A stretch of 64,000 bases of DNA from Citrobacter amalonaticus Y19 (GCF_000981805.1 NZ_CP011132.1:806001-870000); one strand, 5' to 3'. Shown: positions 1 to 8,463, counted from the stretch's first letter. Numbers and translations are program-made. Notes: generated by a model not told the origin, from the letters alone.

Positions 1-771
1 GTCGCTGACCTGCGGCAGTTTCAGCGCCCGCTGGAGCAGTTTGCGGTTGTTTTCCTGCGGGCTGTGCATCAGAAAGCTGCGCCCGGCCATGGTTTGCGTC
101 AGTTGCGTCGGTTCGCCCTGATACAGCAGTTCGCCTTCATTCATCAGCAGCACGTCCCGACACTGCTCGGCTTCATCCAGATACGAGGTGCTCCACAAGA
201 TAAGCATCCCGTCGCCCGCCAGTTCGTGCACCATCTGCCATAGCTCGCGCCGTGAGATCGGGTCAACGCCGACGCCGGGTTCATCCAGTAACAGTACTTT
301 GGGTTCGCCGACCAGCGTACAGGCCAGCCCCAGTTTCTGTTTCATCCCGCCGGAGAGTTTTCCCGCCAGACGACCGGTAAACGGGCCGAGCGAGGTAAAT
401 TCCAGCAGGCGGGCAAAGGTTTTTTCCCGCACGTCGCCCGTCACGCTGCGTAAATCGGCGTACAGGTTGAGGTTCTCCATCACGGTGAGATCCTCATACA
501 GGCCGAATTTTTGTGGCATGTAACCCAGCACCGCATGCAGCGCGCTGTCGTTTTTAATCGGATCAAAGCCAATCACCGTTGCGCTGCCGCCATCCGGCTT
601 CAGCAATCCCGCCAACATTCGCATCAGCGTGGTTTTTCCTGCGCCGTCCGGCCCCACCAGCCCGGTTACATACCCGGCGTGGATCGTACAGTCGAGCGGG
701 GCAACCGCCGGTTTTTCCAGCCCGGCAAAACGCTTAGTCAACCCGCTCAGCGTGATGACGGCGTCATTCAT
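1..771 (-). CDS. ybhF: YbhF, ABC transporter ATP-binding protein (C-terminal part cut by window edge)
   Basis: The first 257 codons of the ATPase of the YbhFSR drug/cation ABC exporter are present; the rest lies left of the window. Reading from ATG at 771, the protein opens MNDAVITLSGL and shows Walker A (GPDGAGKTT), the ABC signature (LSGGMKQ) and Walker B (VLLLDEPGVGVDP) at the spacing of an ABC domain. E. coli YbhF is about 578 aa with two such domains, so only the first is visible. The ATG overlaps the stop of ybhG, so the two are translationally coupled in the cecR-ybhG-ybhF operon. Identity is strong from sequence memory of the K-12 protein. Confidence 0.95.
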   Translation of the reverse strand, partial: MNDAVITLSGLTKRFAGLEKPAVAPLDCTIHAGYVTGLVGPDGAGKTTLMRMLAGLLKPDGGSATVIGFDPIKNDSALHAVLGYMPQKFGLYEDLTVMENLNLYADLRSVTGDVREKTFARLLEFTSLGPFTGRLAGKLSGGMKQKLGLACTLVGEPKVLLLDEPGVGVDPISRRELWQMVHELAGDGMLILWSTSYLDEAEQCRDVLLMNEGELLYQGEPTQLTQTMAGRSFLMHSPQENNRKLLQRALKLPQVSD

Positions 772-1759
772 GTCCAGCCTCGTTGCCGAACTTCACCGTC
801 ACCGGCATGCCCTGGCGCAGGGCGTCGTCGGCATCGGTGACCACAATGCGCAGGCGGTAAACCAGATCGGTACGCAGGTCCGGCGTCTCGACCGTTTTCG
901 GGGTGAATTCTGCGGTCGGGGAGACAAAGCCGATTTTACCGTGATAAGGCTTGTCGGGACGTCCATCGGTGTACAGCAGGATTTCGCGTCCCGGCTGTGC
1001 CTGAGAAAGATGACGCTCGTCGACGTAGGCGCGCACCCAGACCGGTCGGGTGAGGGAGAGCGTCAGCACGGTCCCCCCTGCGCTGAGCATGCTGCCGGGT
1101 TCAACCGCGCGGGTTAACAGCGTGCCGTTCGACGGGGCGACAAGCGTGGTGTCATGGAGGTCGAGTTCCGCCTGAGCCAGTTGTGCCTGCGCCTGTTCAA
1201 GGCTGGCTTTCGCCTGGGCGATATCCTGTTCACGATTACCGGAACGGTACTGACGCAGTTTATCCTGCGCGGATTTCAACGTGGCCAATGCCTGGTCGCG
1301 GGAAGAGCGGGCGTTTTCCAGATCGTTAGCGGAAATAGTGCGGCTTTTCCACAATCCCTGCTGACGGTTGTAGAAATTCTGCGCGTAATCATAGGCGGCC
1401 TGCGCCTGTTTCACTGCCGCGGCCGCCTGGGCAATCTCTTCCTGACGATAACCCGCCAGCATCAAATCGTACTGGGCCTGAGCGACGGAAACCCCGGCTT
1501 TTGCCTGCATCAGGGCGTTCTCATAGGGAGCATGATCCAGCTCGCCCAGCACCTGTCCTGTTTTGATGGCATCGCCTTCATCCACCGCCAGCGACGCGAG
1601 TCGACCACCGACGCGAAAGCTGAGGTTAACGGTACGGATGTCCACGTTGCCGTAGAGCGTCAGTCCGTTGTCCTGCCGGCTTTGATACCACCATGTGCCA
1701 CCGGCAATCACGGCGAGCAGCGCCGCAATCACCAGGCCAATAACGACAGGCTTTTTCAT
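764..1759 (-). CDS. ybhG: YbhG, HlyD-family membrane fusion protein
   Basis: 331 aa, matching the E. coli length of about 332. It has one N-terminal membrane segment (residues 5-24), then a biotinyl-lipoyl-like half near residue 50 (LAVDEGDAIKTGQVLGELD). A long Ala/Gln-rich coiled-coil hairpin follows (about 80-205), then the second lipoyl half (LVAPSNGTLLTRAVEPG) and a beta-barrel domain. It should act as the periplasmic adaptor of the YbhFSR exporter. Its start overlaps the cecR stop by one base (TGATG) and its own stop overlaps the ybhF start, so this is a tightly coupled operon under CecR control. Confidence 0.95.
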   Translation of the reverse strand: MKKPVVIGLVIAALLAVIAGGTWWYQSRQDNGLTLYGNVDIRTVNLSFRVGGRLASLAVDEGDAIKTGQVLGELDHAPYENALMQAKAGVSVAQAQYDLMLAGYRQEEIAQAAAAVKQAQAAYDYAQNFYNRQQGLWKSRTISANDLENARSSRDQALATLKSAQDKLRQYRSGNREQDIAQAKASLEQAQAQLAQAELDLHDTTLVAPSNGTLLTRAVEPGSMLSAGGTVLTLSLTRPVWVRAYVDERHLSQAQPGREILLYTDGRPDKPYHGKIGFVSPTAEFTPKTVETPDLRTDLVYRLRIVVTDADDALRQGMPVTVKFGNEAGHE

Positions 1760-2433
1760 CAGTCCAGACTCCTTTGCGATAAACCTTGCAGAATAAGATC
1801 GATATGACAGGTCACGGTCTGCGTAATCAGCGCTGTTTTTTCTTCATCAAACTGCGACCAGCCGGTACGTAACAGAATGGTTTCTTTACCGAGACGAAAT
1901 GCCAGCACTTCGCCGAGCAGCGCGTGGGTATGCAGAATCATGCGCGTGTCGTGGGCGTCGCAGCCGGTATACGCGGCGATGAGACGGGTCAGATGACTGT
2001 GCAACGGCTCGATAACCTGCTCGTGCACCCGTTGATACGCTGCGGTAGGGGAGAGCTGTTCGCGCGAAATAAATTTGCTCAGATTGACGGTGTCATCCTG
2101 GGTTAACAGCATGATCATGTTTTTACAGGCCCGCAGAATCAGCTCGCGCATGGCGGCACGGTCAGGATGGGCCTGGGCGAATAAACGTTCGGCGTCTTCC
2201 GCGTGCGGGCGAAACTGACTGCCAATGAAATCGGCAATCCACTGGGCGCAGGCGAGGTATAAATCCTCTTTTGAGCCAAAATAGTAGGTAATGGCGGCAA
2301 TGTTTTGCCCGGCCTGCGCGGCAATATCGCGAGTGGTGGCATGCAGACCATACTCGCCAAACTGGGCGAGCGCGGCGGCAATCAGTTGGCTTTTGGCCTG
2401 TTCACCTTTCGTGGTCATGGTGGGAGTATTCAT
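1759..2433 (-). CDS. cecR: CecR (YbiH), TetR-family repressor
   Basis: A 224-aa TetR regulator. The N-terminal helix-turn-helix is at about residues 20-60 (ending NIAAITYYFGSKEDLY) and the C-terminal ligand-binding domain is of the TetR_C type. In E. coli, CecR controls its own operon with ybhGFSR and the divergent rhlE, and affects cefoperazone and chloramphenicol sensitivity (established knowledge). I chose the ATG at 2433, which aligns with the K-12 start; an ATG one codon upstream at 2436 is equally possible. A 20-bp perfect palindrome lies just upstream and is the likely operator for both directions. Confidence 0.93.
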   Translation of the reverse strand: MNTPTMTTKGEQAKSQLIAAALAQFGEYGLHATTRDIAAQAGQNIAAITYYFGSKEDLYLACAQWIADFIGSQFRPHAEDAERLFAQAHPDRAAMRELILRACKNMIMLLTQDDTVNLSKFISREQLSPTAAYQRVHEQVIEPLHSHLTRLIAAYTGCDAHDTRMILHTHALLGEVLAFRLGKETILLRTGWSQFDEEKTALITQTVTCHIDLILQGLSQRSLD

Positions 2434-2448
2434 CACGCGACCTAAGTA

Positions 2449-2468
2449 TTAATCAATCGATTGATTAA
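2449..2468. promoter_or_regulatory. Probable CecR operator
   Basis: TTAATCAATCGATTGATTAA is a perfect 20-bp palindrome 16 bases upstream of cecR, in the cecR/rhlE intergenic region. Position and symmetry fit a TetR-type dimer site. CecR is known to autoregulate and to repress rhlE; assigning this sequence to CecR is inference. Confidence 0.8.
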
Positions 2469-2664
2469 GATTATGACTGAAAATCATCCTTGTCCAGTCT
2501 GGTGGTTTATTTTGTCGGTGCCAGTAAGAGGGATAATTTATGCGGTGCGTCACAAAAACTGCTACACTCCGCCCCTTCATGACATTGTGGTTTTTGTCAT
2601 TCCCAAATTGTATGTATCTCCCTGAAAACGACACCGGGAACGGTCGGGGCGGTTCGGAGTAGTT

Positions 2665-4041
2665 ATGTCTTTTGATTCCCTGGGTTTGAACCCTGATATT
2701 CTGCGCGCCATTGCCGAGCAGGGTTACCGTGAACCTACCCCTATTCAGCAACAGGCGATCCCCGCCGTGCTGGAAGGTCGCGACCTGATGGCGAGTGCGC
2801 AGACCGGTACCGGTAAAACGGCGGGCTTTACGCTGCCGCTGTTACAGCACCTTATTACCAAAGAGCCGCACAGCAAAGCACGTCGCCCGGTACGGGCGCT
2901 GATCCTGACGCCGACGCGTGAACTGGCGGCGCAGATTGGTGAAAACGTCCGTGATTACAGCAAGTATCTGAACATCCGTTCGCTGGTGATTTTTGGCGGC
3001 GTGAGCATTAACCCGCAGATGATGAAACTGCGCGGCGGCGTCGATGTGCTGGTGGCAACGCCGGGGCGCTTGCTGGATCTGGAACACCAGAACGCGGTGA
3101 AACTGGACCAGATTGAGATTCTGGTGCTGGATGAAGCGGACCGTATGCTGGATATGGGCTTTATTCACGACATTCGCCGTGTGTTAGCGAAACTGCCGGC
3201 GAAGCGTCAGAACCTGCTGTTCTCTGCGACATTCTCTGATGAGATAAAGGCGCTGGCCGAAAAGCTGCTGCATAACCCACTGGAAATTGAAGTGGCGCGC
3301 CGCAACACGGCGTCAGAACAGATTACGCAGCACGTGCATTTCGTGGATAAGAAACGCAAACGTGAGCTGTTATCGCAGATGATAGGCCAGGGTAACTGGC
3401 AGCAGGTGCTGGTGTTTACCCGTACCAAACACGGCGCCAATCATCTGGCGGAGCAGTTGAACAAAGATGGCATTCGCAGTGCGGCGATCCACGGCAACAA
3501 GAGTCAGGGGGCGCGTACCCGTGCGCTGGCTGATTTCAAATCCGGTGACATTCGCGTGCTGGTGGCAACGGATATTGCCGCGCGTGGTCTGGATATCGAA
3601 GAACTGCCGCACGTAGTGAACTACGAGCTGCCGAATGTTCCGGAAGATTATGTACACCGTATCGGTCGTACCGGGCGTGCTGCGGCTACCGGTGAAGCGC
3701 TGTCGCTGGTTTGTGTTGATGAACACAAAATGCTGCGTGATATCGAAAAACTGCTGAAAAAAGAGATCCCGCGCATTGCCATTCCAGGCTACGAGCCGGA
3801 TCCATCGATTAAAGCTGAGCCGATCCAGAATGGTCGCCAGCAGCGTAGCGGTGGCGGCGGCGGTCGAGGCCGTGGTCAGGGGCAAGGGCAGGGCGCGGGT
3901 CGCGCTCAGCAGCCACGTCGTCAGGACGGCGGTGCGCCAAAAGCCGGCGCTAAACCTTCACGCCGCACAGGCGATGCGAAACCGGCTGGCGAAAAACCGC
4001 GTCCGCCGCGTCGTCCACGCAGAATTACGCCAGTGCAATAA
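2665..4041 (+). CDS. rhlE: RhlE, ATP-dependent DEAD-box RNA helicase
   Basis: 458 aa (E. coli 454). The Q motif is near residue 25 (PTPIQQQAIP). Motif I is AQTGTGKT, motif Ia PTRELAAQI, motif II DEAD (VLDEADRMLDMGF), motif III SAT, motif V ATDIAARGLD and motif VI HRIGRTGRA. The C-terminal tail from about residue 390 is Gly/Arg/Gln-rich and basic, as expected for nonspecific RNA binding. It acts in ribosome maturation and mRNA turnover. The start at 2665 follows a GGAG-like ribosome site. It is divergent from cecR. Confidence 0.97.
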   Translation: MSFDSLGLNPDILRAIAEQGYREPTPIQQQAIPAVLEGRDLMASAQTGTGKTAGFTLPLLQHLITKEPHSKARRPVRALILTPTRELAAQIGENVRDYSKYLNIRSLVIFGGVSINPQMMKLRGGVDVLVATPGRLLDLEHQNAVKLDQIEILVLDEADRMLDMGFIHDIRRVLAKLPAKRQNLLFSATFSDEIKALAEKLLHNPLEIEVARRNTASEQITQHVHFVDKKRKRELLSQMIGQGNWQQVLVFTRTKHGANHLAEQLNKDGIRSAAIHGNKSQGARTRALADFKSGDIRVLVATDIAARGLDIEELPHVVNYELPNVPEDYVHRIGRTGRAAATGEALSLVCVDEHKMLRDIEKLLKKEIPRIAIPGYEPDPSIKAEPIQNGRQQRSGGGGGRGRGQGQGQGAGRAQQPRRQDGGAPKAGAKPSRRTGDAKPAGEKPRPPRRPRRITPVQ

Positions 4042-4126
4042 GGGGCCAGGGGTGCCTGATACTCTGAGAACTTTTACGTTCACTTTGTATTCAGTTATTC
4101 TCTGAAACCTCAGCACACGTGAACGT

Positions 4127-4610
4127 GCAAGGGAGGCTCGCCGCCGCCTCCCTTGCAACCCTGGCTCCCGGCAGGGAAAATCGCCACTTTGTGGTGCATT
4201 CGCCTTATGCCGTCTGCCTGTCGGGTCGGGGCCGAGCCTGCATCCCTGCAGGCCGGCCCCTCCGCCCGCATCCCTGCGGGCGGTCCCGGTCAGCCGTCAA
4301 CGTCTCATCGATTTTCACGCCGGACCAACGGCATCGCTTCGATTTTCTGCTCTACAAACAAATTCTTTTCGCTGTTAAAAAGGCAAACCGCAATCATGGT
4401 CAGGTGTGGAGTGGTCCGGCTGAAAATTGCCGACGTGTTTCCGTAGGGCCGGGGGAACCCGCAGGGATGCGGGTTCAGGGTGCGCGAAGCAGGGATGCTG
4501 AGTCGCACCCGACCCGGTAGCCTGAAGGAATAAGCGGAGGGCATCGCGAAGCGACAATTTTCCCGCCGGGAGCCTGGATTGTTAAGGAGGCGGCGACGAG
4601 CCTCCTTAAC
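4127..4610. repeat. ~485-bp inverted-repeat element tipped by two 11-bp hairpins
   Basis: The left end is a hairpin with 11-bp arms (4127-4137 and 4146-4156) and an 8-base loop. The right end is an equivalent hairpin (4581-4591 and 4600-4610), again with an 11-bp stem and 8-base loop, and its loop complement differs from the left loop by one base. Inside the tips, the two arms are imperfect inverted copies for about 75 bp: left from 4157 (CTGGCTCCCGGCAGGGAAAAT), right ending near 4580 (ATTTTCCCGCCGGGAGCCTGG). The core carries four GCATCCCTGC or GCAGGGATGC words, three of them forming small hairpins at about 4236-4253, 4264-4279 and 4459-4474. Open frames cross it on both strands (for example 4305-4544 minus), but none has a good ribosome site, so I read it as a non-coding repeat or a non-autonomous mobile element. 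Confidence 0.75.
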
Positions 4611-4715
4611 ACGTTCACAGGTGCTGGTGCACCAGACAAGCGGCGAACATGAGGTGAACGTAAACCATCACCGGTGGTGGCATATTCACGCTTAAAAGCG
4701 TAGGCAACCCCCCCC
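4611..4715. other. Palindrome-rich spacer between the repeat element and the GntR gene
   Basis: No gene is seen. The stretch holds a perfect 12-bp palindrome CTGGTGCACCAG at 4624-4635 and a near-palindrome CCATCACCGGTGGTGG at 4665-4680. It also holds ACGCTT-AA-AAGCGT at 4688-4701, which could be a weak terminator for the GntR gene on the minus strand. Confidence 0.5.
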
Positions 4716-5450
4716 TTATTCCCCCGAATTCTGCGATTTCAACACAATAGAGCAGGTATATCTTCCCGCCGGGTGAATTGAAATCGTGGTCTCGAACACC
4801 TTTCCGTCTCGATCCCGATAGCGTCGCACGATGCGCAGCCCCGGAGAATCGGGCTCGACATTCAGTATCTTCGCGATTTTCTTCGGTACGCCAACGGCGG
4901 TGATCGTCTGGTGGACTTCGTGACTCTTAATCCCATAGTGCGTTTCAATAAGATCGCTAATCAGCGAGTGCGGATCGTCACGGATAAACGCGCGCAGCCT
5001 GGTGTAGTCGGTGCTGGCGTAGCTGTCCGTCCAGCAAATGGGGGCGTCCGGGTTTTGCGCATCCTCGCGAATACTGGCGATATGTAGCCAGCGTGAGCCG
5101 GGCGGACAATCTATCAGCTGAGAAAGCTCAATATCCGCCACAATCTCATCGATCTTCTTTATCACCCGCAGATTGTTTTTCGCCAACAGCAGCAGATCTT
5201 CCAGATGCGACAGCGGATGGTTTACCCCGCTCGCCTGCGGTTCACAGACGCGAGTACCCGCGCCTTTACGCCGCGAAATCAGCCCCTGTTCTGTTAATTC
5301 CCGCAACGCTTCGCGCATGGTGTGACGGCTCACCTGCCAGGTTTCGCACAGTTCCATTTCCGTCGGAAACAGCGAACCCGGCGGATAAGTTCCCGTCGAG
5401 ATTTGATGGGCCAGTTCACGGGCTATCCGCTTGTACAGAGATTCTTTCAT
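4716..5450 (-). CDS. GntR-family (HutC subfamily) transcriptional regulator
   Basis: 244 aa. A winged helix-turn-helix at residues 5-70 contains PPGSLFPTEMELCETW, VSRHTMREALRELTEQGLI and RRKGAGTRV. A UTRA effector-binding domain follows (about 95-235). It is divergent from a lyase gene and a DASS anion transporter, so it most likely senses a substrate or product of that pathway. The ATG at 5450 is followed by MKESLYKRIARELA, the usual opening of this family. The 200-bp divergent promoter contains three TGT-N4-ACA boxes (see 5533-5577). I do not recognise a named orthologue; the K-12 gene ybiA normally sits here. Confidence 0.9.
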   Translation of the reverse strand: MKESLYKRIARELAHQISTGTYPPGSLFPTEMELCETWQVSRHTMREALRELTEQGLISRRKGAGTRVCEPQASGVNHPLSHLEDLLLLAKNNLRVIKKIDEIVADIELSQLIDCPPGSRWLHIASIREDAQNPDAPICWTDSYASTDYTRLRAFIRDDPHSLISDLIETHYGIKSHEVHQTITAVGVPKKIAKILNVEPDSPGLRIVRRYRDRDGKVFETTISIHPAGRYTCSIVLKSQNSGE

Positions 5451-5530
5451 CGCAGTTTCATCAAATAATTAATGATCACAGTCACAAAAATGTGTACGGG
5501 CTATTCCATACATTCATCATGATTATTATA

Positions 5531-5561
5531 AATGTCCGTACATTTAAAATGTACGGACATT
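5531..5561. promoter_or_regulatory. Perfect 15-bp inverted repeat, probable operator for the adjacent GntR regulator
   Basis: AATGTCCGTACATTT (5531-5545) is repeated in exact inverse orientation at 5547-5561 around one central base. Each arm is itself a TGT-N4-ACA box (5533-5542 and 5550-5559), the architecture expected for HutC-type GntR proteins. The site lies between the divergent regulator and lyase genes. Confidence 0.85.
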
Positions 5562-5567
5562 GTTTTA

Positions 5568-5577
5568 TGTTCGGACA
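5568..5577. promoter_or_regulatory. Third TGT-N4-ACA operator-like box
   Basis: TGTTCGGACA matches the right-hand box of the upstream palindrome (TGTACGGACA) with one mismatch. It lies 18 bp downstream, towards the lyase gene, and may allow cooperative repressor binding. Confidence 0.65.
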
Positions 5578-5652
5578 TTCAAGCTGTCCCGACTGAGGTG
5601 TAAACCGGGACAGGCACACATCTTATCACTATCGGATTAAACCGGGGGATTT

Positions 5653-7005
5653 ATGGCTTCGAATGTAATGGATTCTGTTTTATTTAGAGATTCTTTTGGG
5701 ACACCGGCAATGCGTGCGGTGTTTGATGATTACGAACTCATTCGCAAATATGTCGAAGTGGAGGTGGCGCTCGCCAAAGCGCAGGCGCGCTGTGGGGTGA
5801 TCCCGGAAGCGGCAGCCAAAGAGATCGCCGAGAAGTGCAATGCCGATACGCTGGATTTTGATTTGCTGCGCCATGAGACAGAAATTGTCGGTTACCCGAT
5901 CCTGCCGCTCGTCCACCAGATTTCAAAGCAGGCCGGCGAGTCTGGTGGCTACGTACACTGGGGGGCGACGACGCAGGACATTATGGACACGGCGGTGGTA
6001 CTGCAAATCCGTGATGCCTTCGAACTGATCGAGGCAGACATGGACCGCTTGCGTGCGACGCTGGCTGACCTGTCGCTGCGCTATCGTGATACGCCAATGG
6101 CTGGACGCACCCACTTACAGCAGGCATTGCCGGTGACGTTTGGCTATAAAGCCGCCATCTGGCTGGACATGTTTGAACGCCATGCCGAGCGTTTGCAGCA
6201 GGCGCGTCCGCGCGTGCTGGTCGGTGAATTTGCCGGGGCAGCGGGCACGCTGGCGTCGCTGGGTGATAAAGGATTGGCGGTACAAAAAGCGCTGATGGAA
6301 GAGTTGGGTCTCAACGTCCCAACCTCCACCTGGCATGTGGCGCGCGACGGCTTTGCCGAAGCGGTGAACCTGCTGGCGGTTATTACCGGTTCGTTAGGGA
6401 AGATTGCGTATGACGTCATGCTAATGGCGTCGAACGAGTTTGGCGAACTGTATGAACCGTTCGTCAAAGGACGCGGTGCGAGCAGCACAATGCCGCAAAA
6501 ACGCAACCCTATCTCCAGCGAACTGATGCTGGCCTGCGCGAAAGGCGTTCGTCAACAGGCCGGACTGATGCTGGATGCGATGGTTCAGGATCTGGAACGC
6601 GCGACCGGGCCGTGGCATGCGGAGTGGATTGCGATCCCGGAAAGTTTCGTGCTGAGTGCAGGCGCGCTGCATCAGGCCAACTTTATGCTGGCAGGGCTGG
6701 AAGTCGATGAAGCGGCGATGCTGCGCAATCTGGGGATGACCAATGGGCTGATCGTGGCAGAAGCGGTGATGATGGGGCTGGCTCCGTACATCGGTCGCCA
6801 GGATGCTCACGATGTCGTCTATGACGCCTGTCGTATCGTCAACGAGAAGGGCGGTCACCTGGCCGACGTGCTCAACGCCATGCCGACCGTCGCGCAACGG
6901 CTGGATCCGCAACTGATTCACCAACTGACCGACCCGGCAAATTATTTGGGCATGGCGCCTGAAATGGTCGATCAGGTGCTGGCCAAATATCAGTCACGGA
7001 AATGA
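5653..7005 (+). CDS. Fumarase/aspartase-superfamily lyase (adenylosuccinate lyase / PcaB-like)
   Basis: 450 aa. All superfamily landmarks are visible: VHWGATTQDIMDTA at about 101-114, GRTHLQQALPVTFG at 151-164, and the flexible signature loop GRGASSTMPQKRNP at about 273-286 with its Ser-Ser pair. The layout is most like 3-carboxy-cis,cis-muconate cycloisomerase (PcaB). However, the second region has the His of adenylosuccinate lyase-type enzymes (GRTH) where PcaB proteins I recall usually have Trp. It therefore probably adds or removes a fumarate-type or carboxylate group on an unknown substrate. The next gene, 33 bp downstream, is a dicarboxylate/anion transporter, and the divergent GntR gene completes an uptake-plus-catabolism cassette. 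It is not the housekeeping purB. Start follows GGGGGA at good spacing. Confidence 0.85.
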   Translation: MASNVMDSVLFRDSFGTPAMRAVFDDYELIRKYVEVEVALAKAQARCGVIPEAAAKEIAEKCNADTLDFDLLRHETEIVGYPILPLVHQISKQAGESGGYVHWGATTQDIMDTAVVLQIRDAFELIEADMDRLRATLADLSLRYRDTPMAGRTHLQQALPVTFGYKAAIWLDMFERHAERLQQARPRVLVGEFAGAAGTLASLGDKGLAVQKALMEELGLNVPTSTWHVARDGFAEAVNLLAVITGSLGKIAYDVMLMASNEFGELYEPFVKGRGASSTMPQKRNPISSELMLACAKGVRQQAGLMLDAMVQDLERATGPWHAEWIAIPESFVLSAGALHQANFMLAGLEVDEAAMLRNLGMTNGLIVAEAVMMGLAPYIGRQDAHDVVYDACRIVNEKGGHLADVLNAMPTVAQRLDPQLIHQLTDPANYLGMAPEMVDQVLAKYQSRK

Positions 7006-7038
7006 ACGTTCTCGTGTTAACGGAATAAGGATATTGCT

Positions 7039-8460
7039 ATGTCTACGAATTCTGTCGCGGGAAAGAAACTTATCTCATTTCTGATCCCGCTGGTGATTGG
7101 TGCCGTCATTTGGTTTATTCCCGTCCCTGACGGGTTAACACCGGCGGCCTGGCATATGTTTGCGATTTTTGCCGCGACCATTGCGGCAATCCTGACCCAA
7201 CCGCTCCCGTCGGGGGCGGTGATGCTGATTGCGCTTTGCGTGGTTATCTTTAGCAACACCTTGACCGAGGCGAAGGCGCTGTCGGGTTTTGCCTCCGGCA
7301 CCGTGTGGCTGATTTTCTGCGCCTACGTGCTCTCGCTGGGGTTTGTGACCTCCGGACTGGGGAAACGTATTGCCTATAAAATGCTGTCGCTGTTTGGCGG
7401 AAGCAGCCTGGGAATAGCCTATTCGCTTGGTGTTTCCGACCTGATCATGGCCCCGGCGATGCCTTCCGTGACGGCGCGTTCTGGTGGGATTATTTTCCCT
7501 ATCGCCCGCTCAATCAACGATGTACTCGGCTCGGCACCCGGCGCGACCGGTAAGCGAATTGGCGATTTCTTAACGATGGTCTGCTTTCAGTTCACGCCGA
7601 TCACCGGGGCCATATTTTTAACGGGGATGGCGGCGAACCCGCTGGTGGCAAGTCTGGCAAAATCCACGCTGGGCCTGGAGATCACCTGGGGCGGCTGGTT
7701 TATTTCCGCCGTGGTACCGGCGATGGTCTGTTTTTGTCTGATGCCGCTGCTGGTCTACAAGCTGCTGGATCCGGAACTGAAGCACACGCCGGAAGCCAAA
7801 GCGATGGGCAAACAGTCGCTCAGCGAACTGGGCGGGATGAGCAGTAATGAGAAAAAGGTCGCCGTGGGTTTTGTGCTGGCGCTGGTGGGCTGGGGAACCA
7901 GTCTGATCACCGGGATCTCCGCGACGTCAGTCGGGCTGGGTCTGGCCGCCTATCTGTTTGCGACCGGGGCCGTCAGCTGGAAAAGTCTCCTCAATGACCA
8001 TGCGGCATGGGATACGGTTATCTGGTTTAGCGTGATCATCAGCCTGGCGACGGGGTTGGCTGATTTGGGATTCATCAAATGGATGACGGTGAAGTTGGGC
8101 AGTGGGATTCAGGGATTCGGCGCAATGGAAGCCTTTATCGTGCTCGGGGTCTTGTACATCTACGTCCACTACCTGTTTGCTACCGCCACGGGGCACGTTG
8201 CCGCGCTGTACGCGCCGTTTGCCGCAACGGCGATTGCGGCCGGGGCACCGCCGATGATGGTGGCTATCTGCTTCGGTATCTTCAGTAACCTGATGTGGGG
8301 AAACACCGAGTACGGCGGCGGACCCGGGCCTATCTACTTCGCGCAAGGCTATTTCGAGCGACCGCGGTTTTACCGAATCAACCTGTGCGTGGTGACGTTC
8401 AATGTGATTATCATTTTTGCAGTTGGCATGCTGTGGTGGAAGCTGCTGGGTTACTATTAA
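7039..8460 (+). CDS. DASS-family sodium-coupled or exchange anion transporter
   Basis: 473 aa with about 12 hydrophobic segments. It resembles the CitT/TtdT/YbhI group of divalent anion:Na+ symporters and exchangers: an N-terminal hydrophobic stretch with a Pro-rich IPVPDGL loop, the conserved PAMPSVTARSGGIIFPIARS hairpin at about residues 137-156, and a C-terminal ATGHVAALYAPF segment. It should bring in a di- or tricarboxylate across the inner membrane. It lies 33 bp after the lyase with its own AAGGA ribosome site, so the two are co-transcribed. The substrate cannot be told from sequence, but it is plausibly the lyase substrate or an exchanged C4 acid such as fumarate. Confidence 0.88.
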   Translation: MSTNSVAGKKLISFLIPLVIGAVIWFIPVPDGLTPAAWHMFAIFAATIAAILTQPLPSGAVMLIALCVVIFSNTLTEAKALSGFASGTVWLIFCAYVLSLGFVTSGLGKRIAYKMLSLFGGSSLGIAYSLGVSDLIMAPAMPSVTARSGGIIFPIARSINDVLGSAPGATGKRIGDFLTMVCFQFTPITGAIFLTGMAANPLVASLAKSTLGLEITWGGWFISAVVPAMVCFCLMPLLVYKLLDPELKHTPEAKAMGKQSLSELGGMSSNEKKVAVGFVLALVGWGTSLITGISATSVGLGLAAYLFATGAVSWKSLLNDHAAWDTVIWFSVIISLATGLADLGFIKWMTVKLGSGIQGFGAMEAFIVLGVLYIYVHYLFATATGHVAALYAPFAATAIAAGAPPMMVAICFGIFSNLMWGNTEYGGGPGPIYFAQGYFERPRFYRINLCVVTFNVIIIFAVGMLWWKLLGYY

Positions 8461-8463
8461 GTC

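Noticed and set aside
4119..4557. Small frames on both strands within the inverted-repeat element
   Set aside because: Several overlapping Pro/Arg/His-rich frames in all directions with no ribosome sites; explained by repeat GC content rather than coding.
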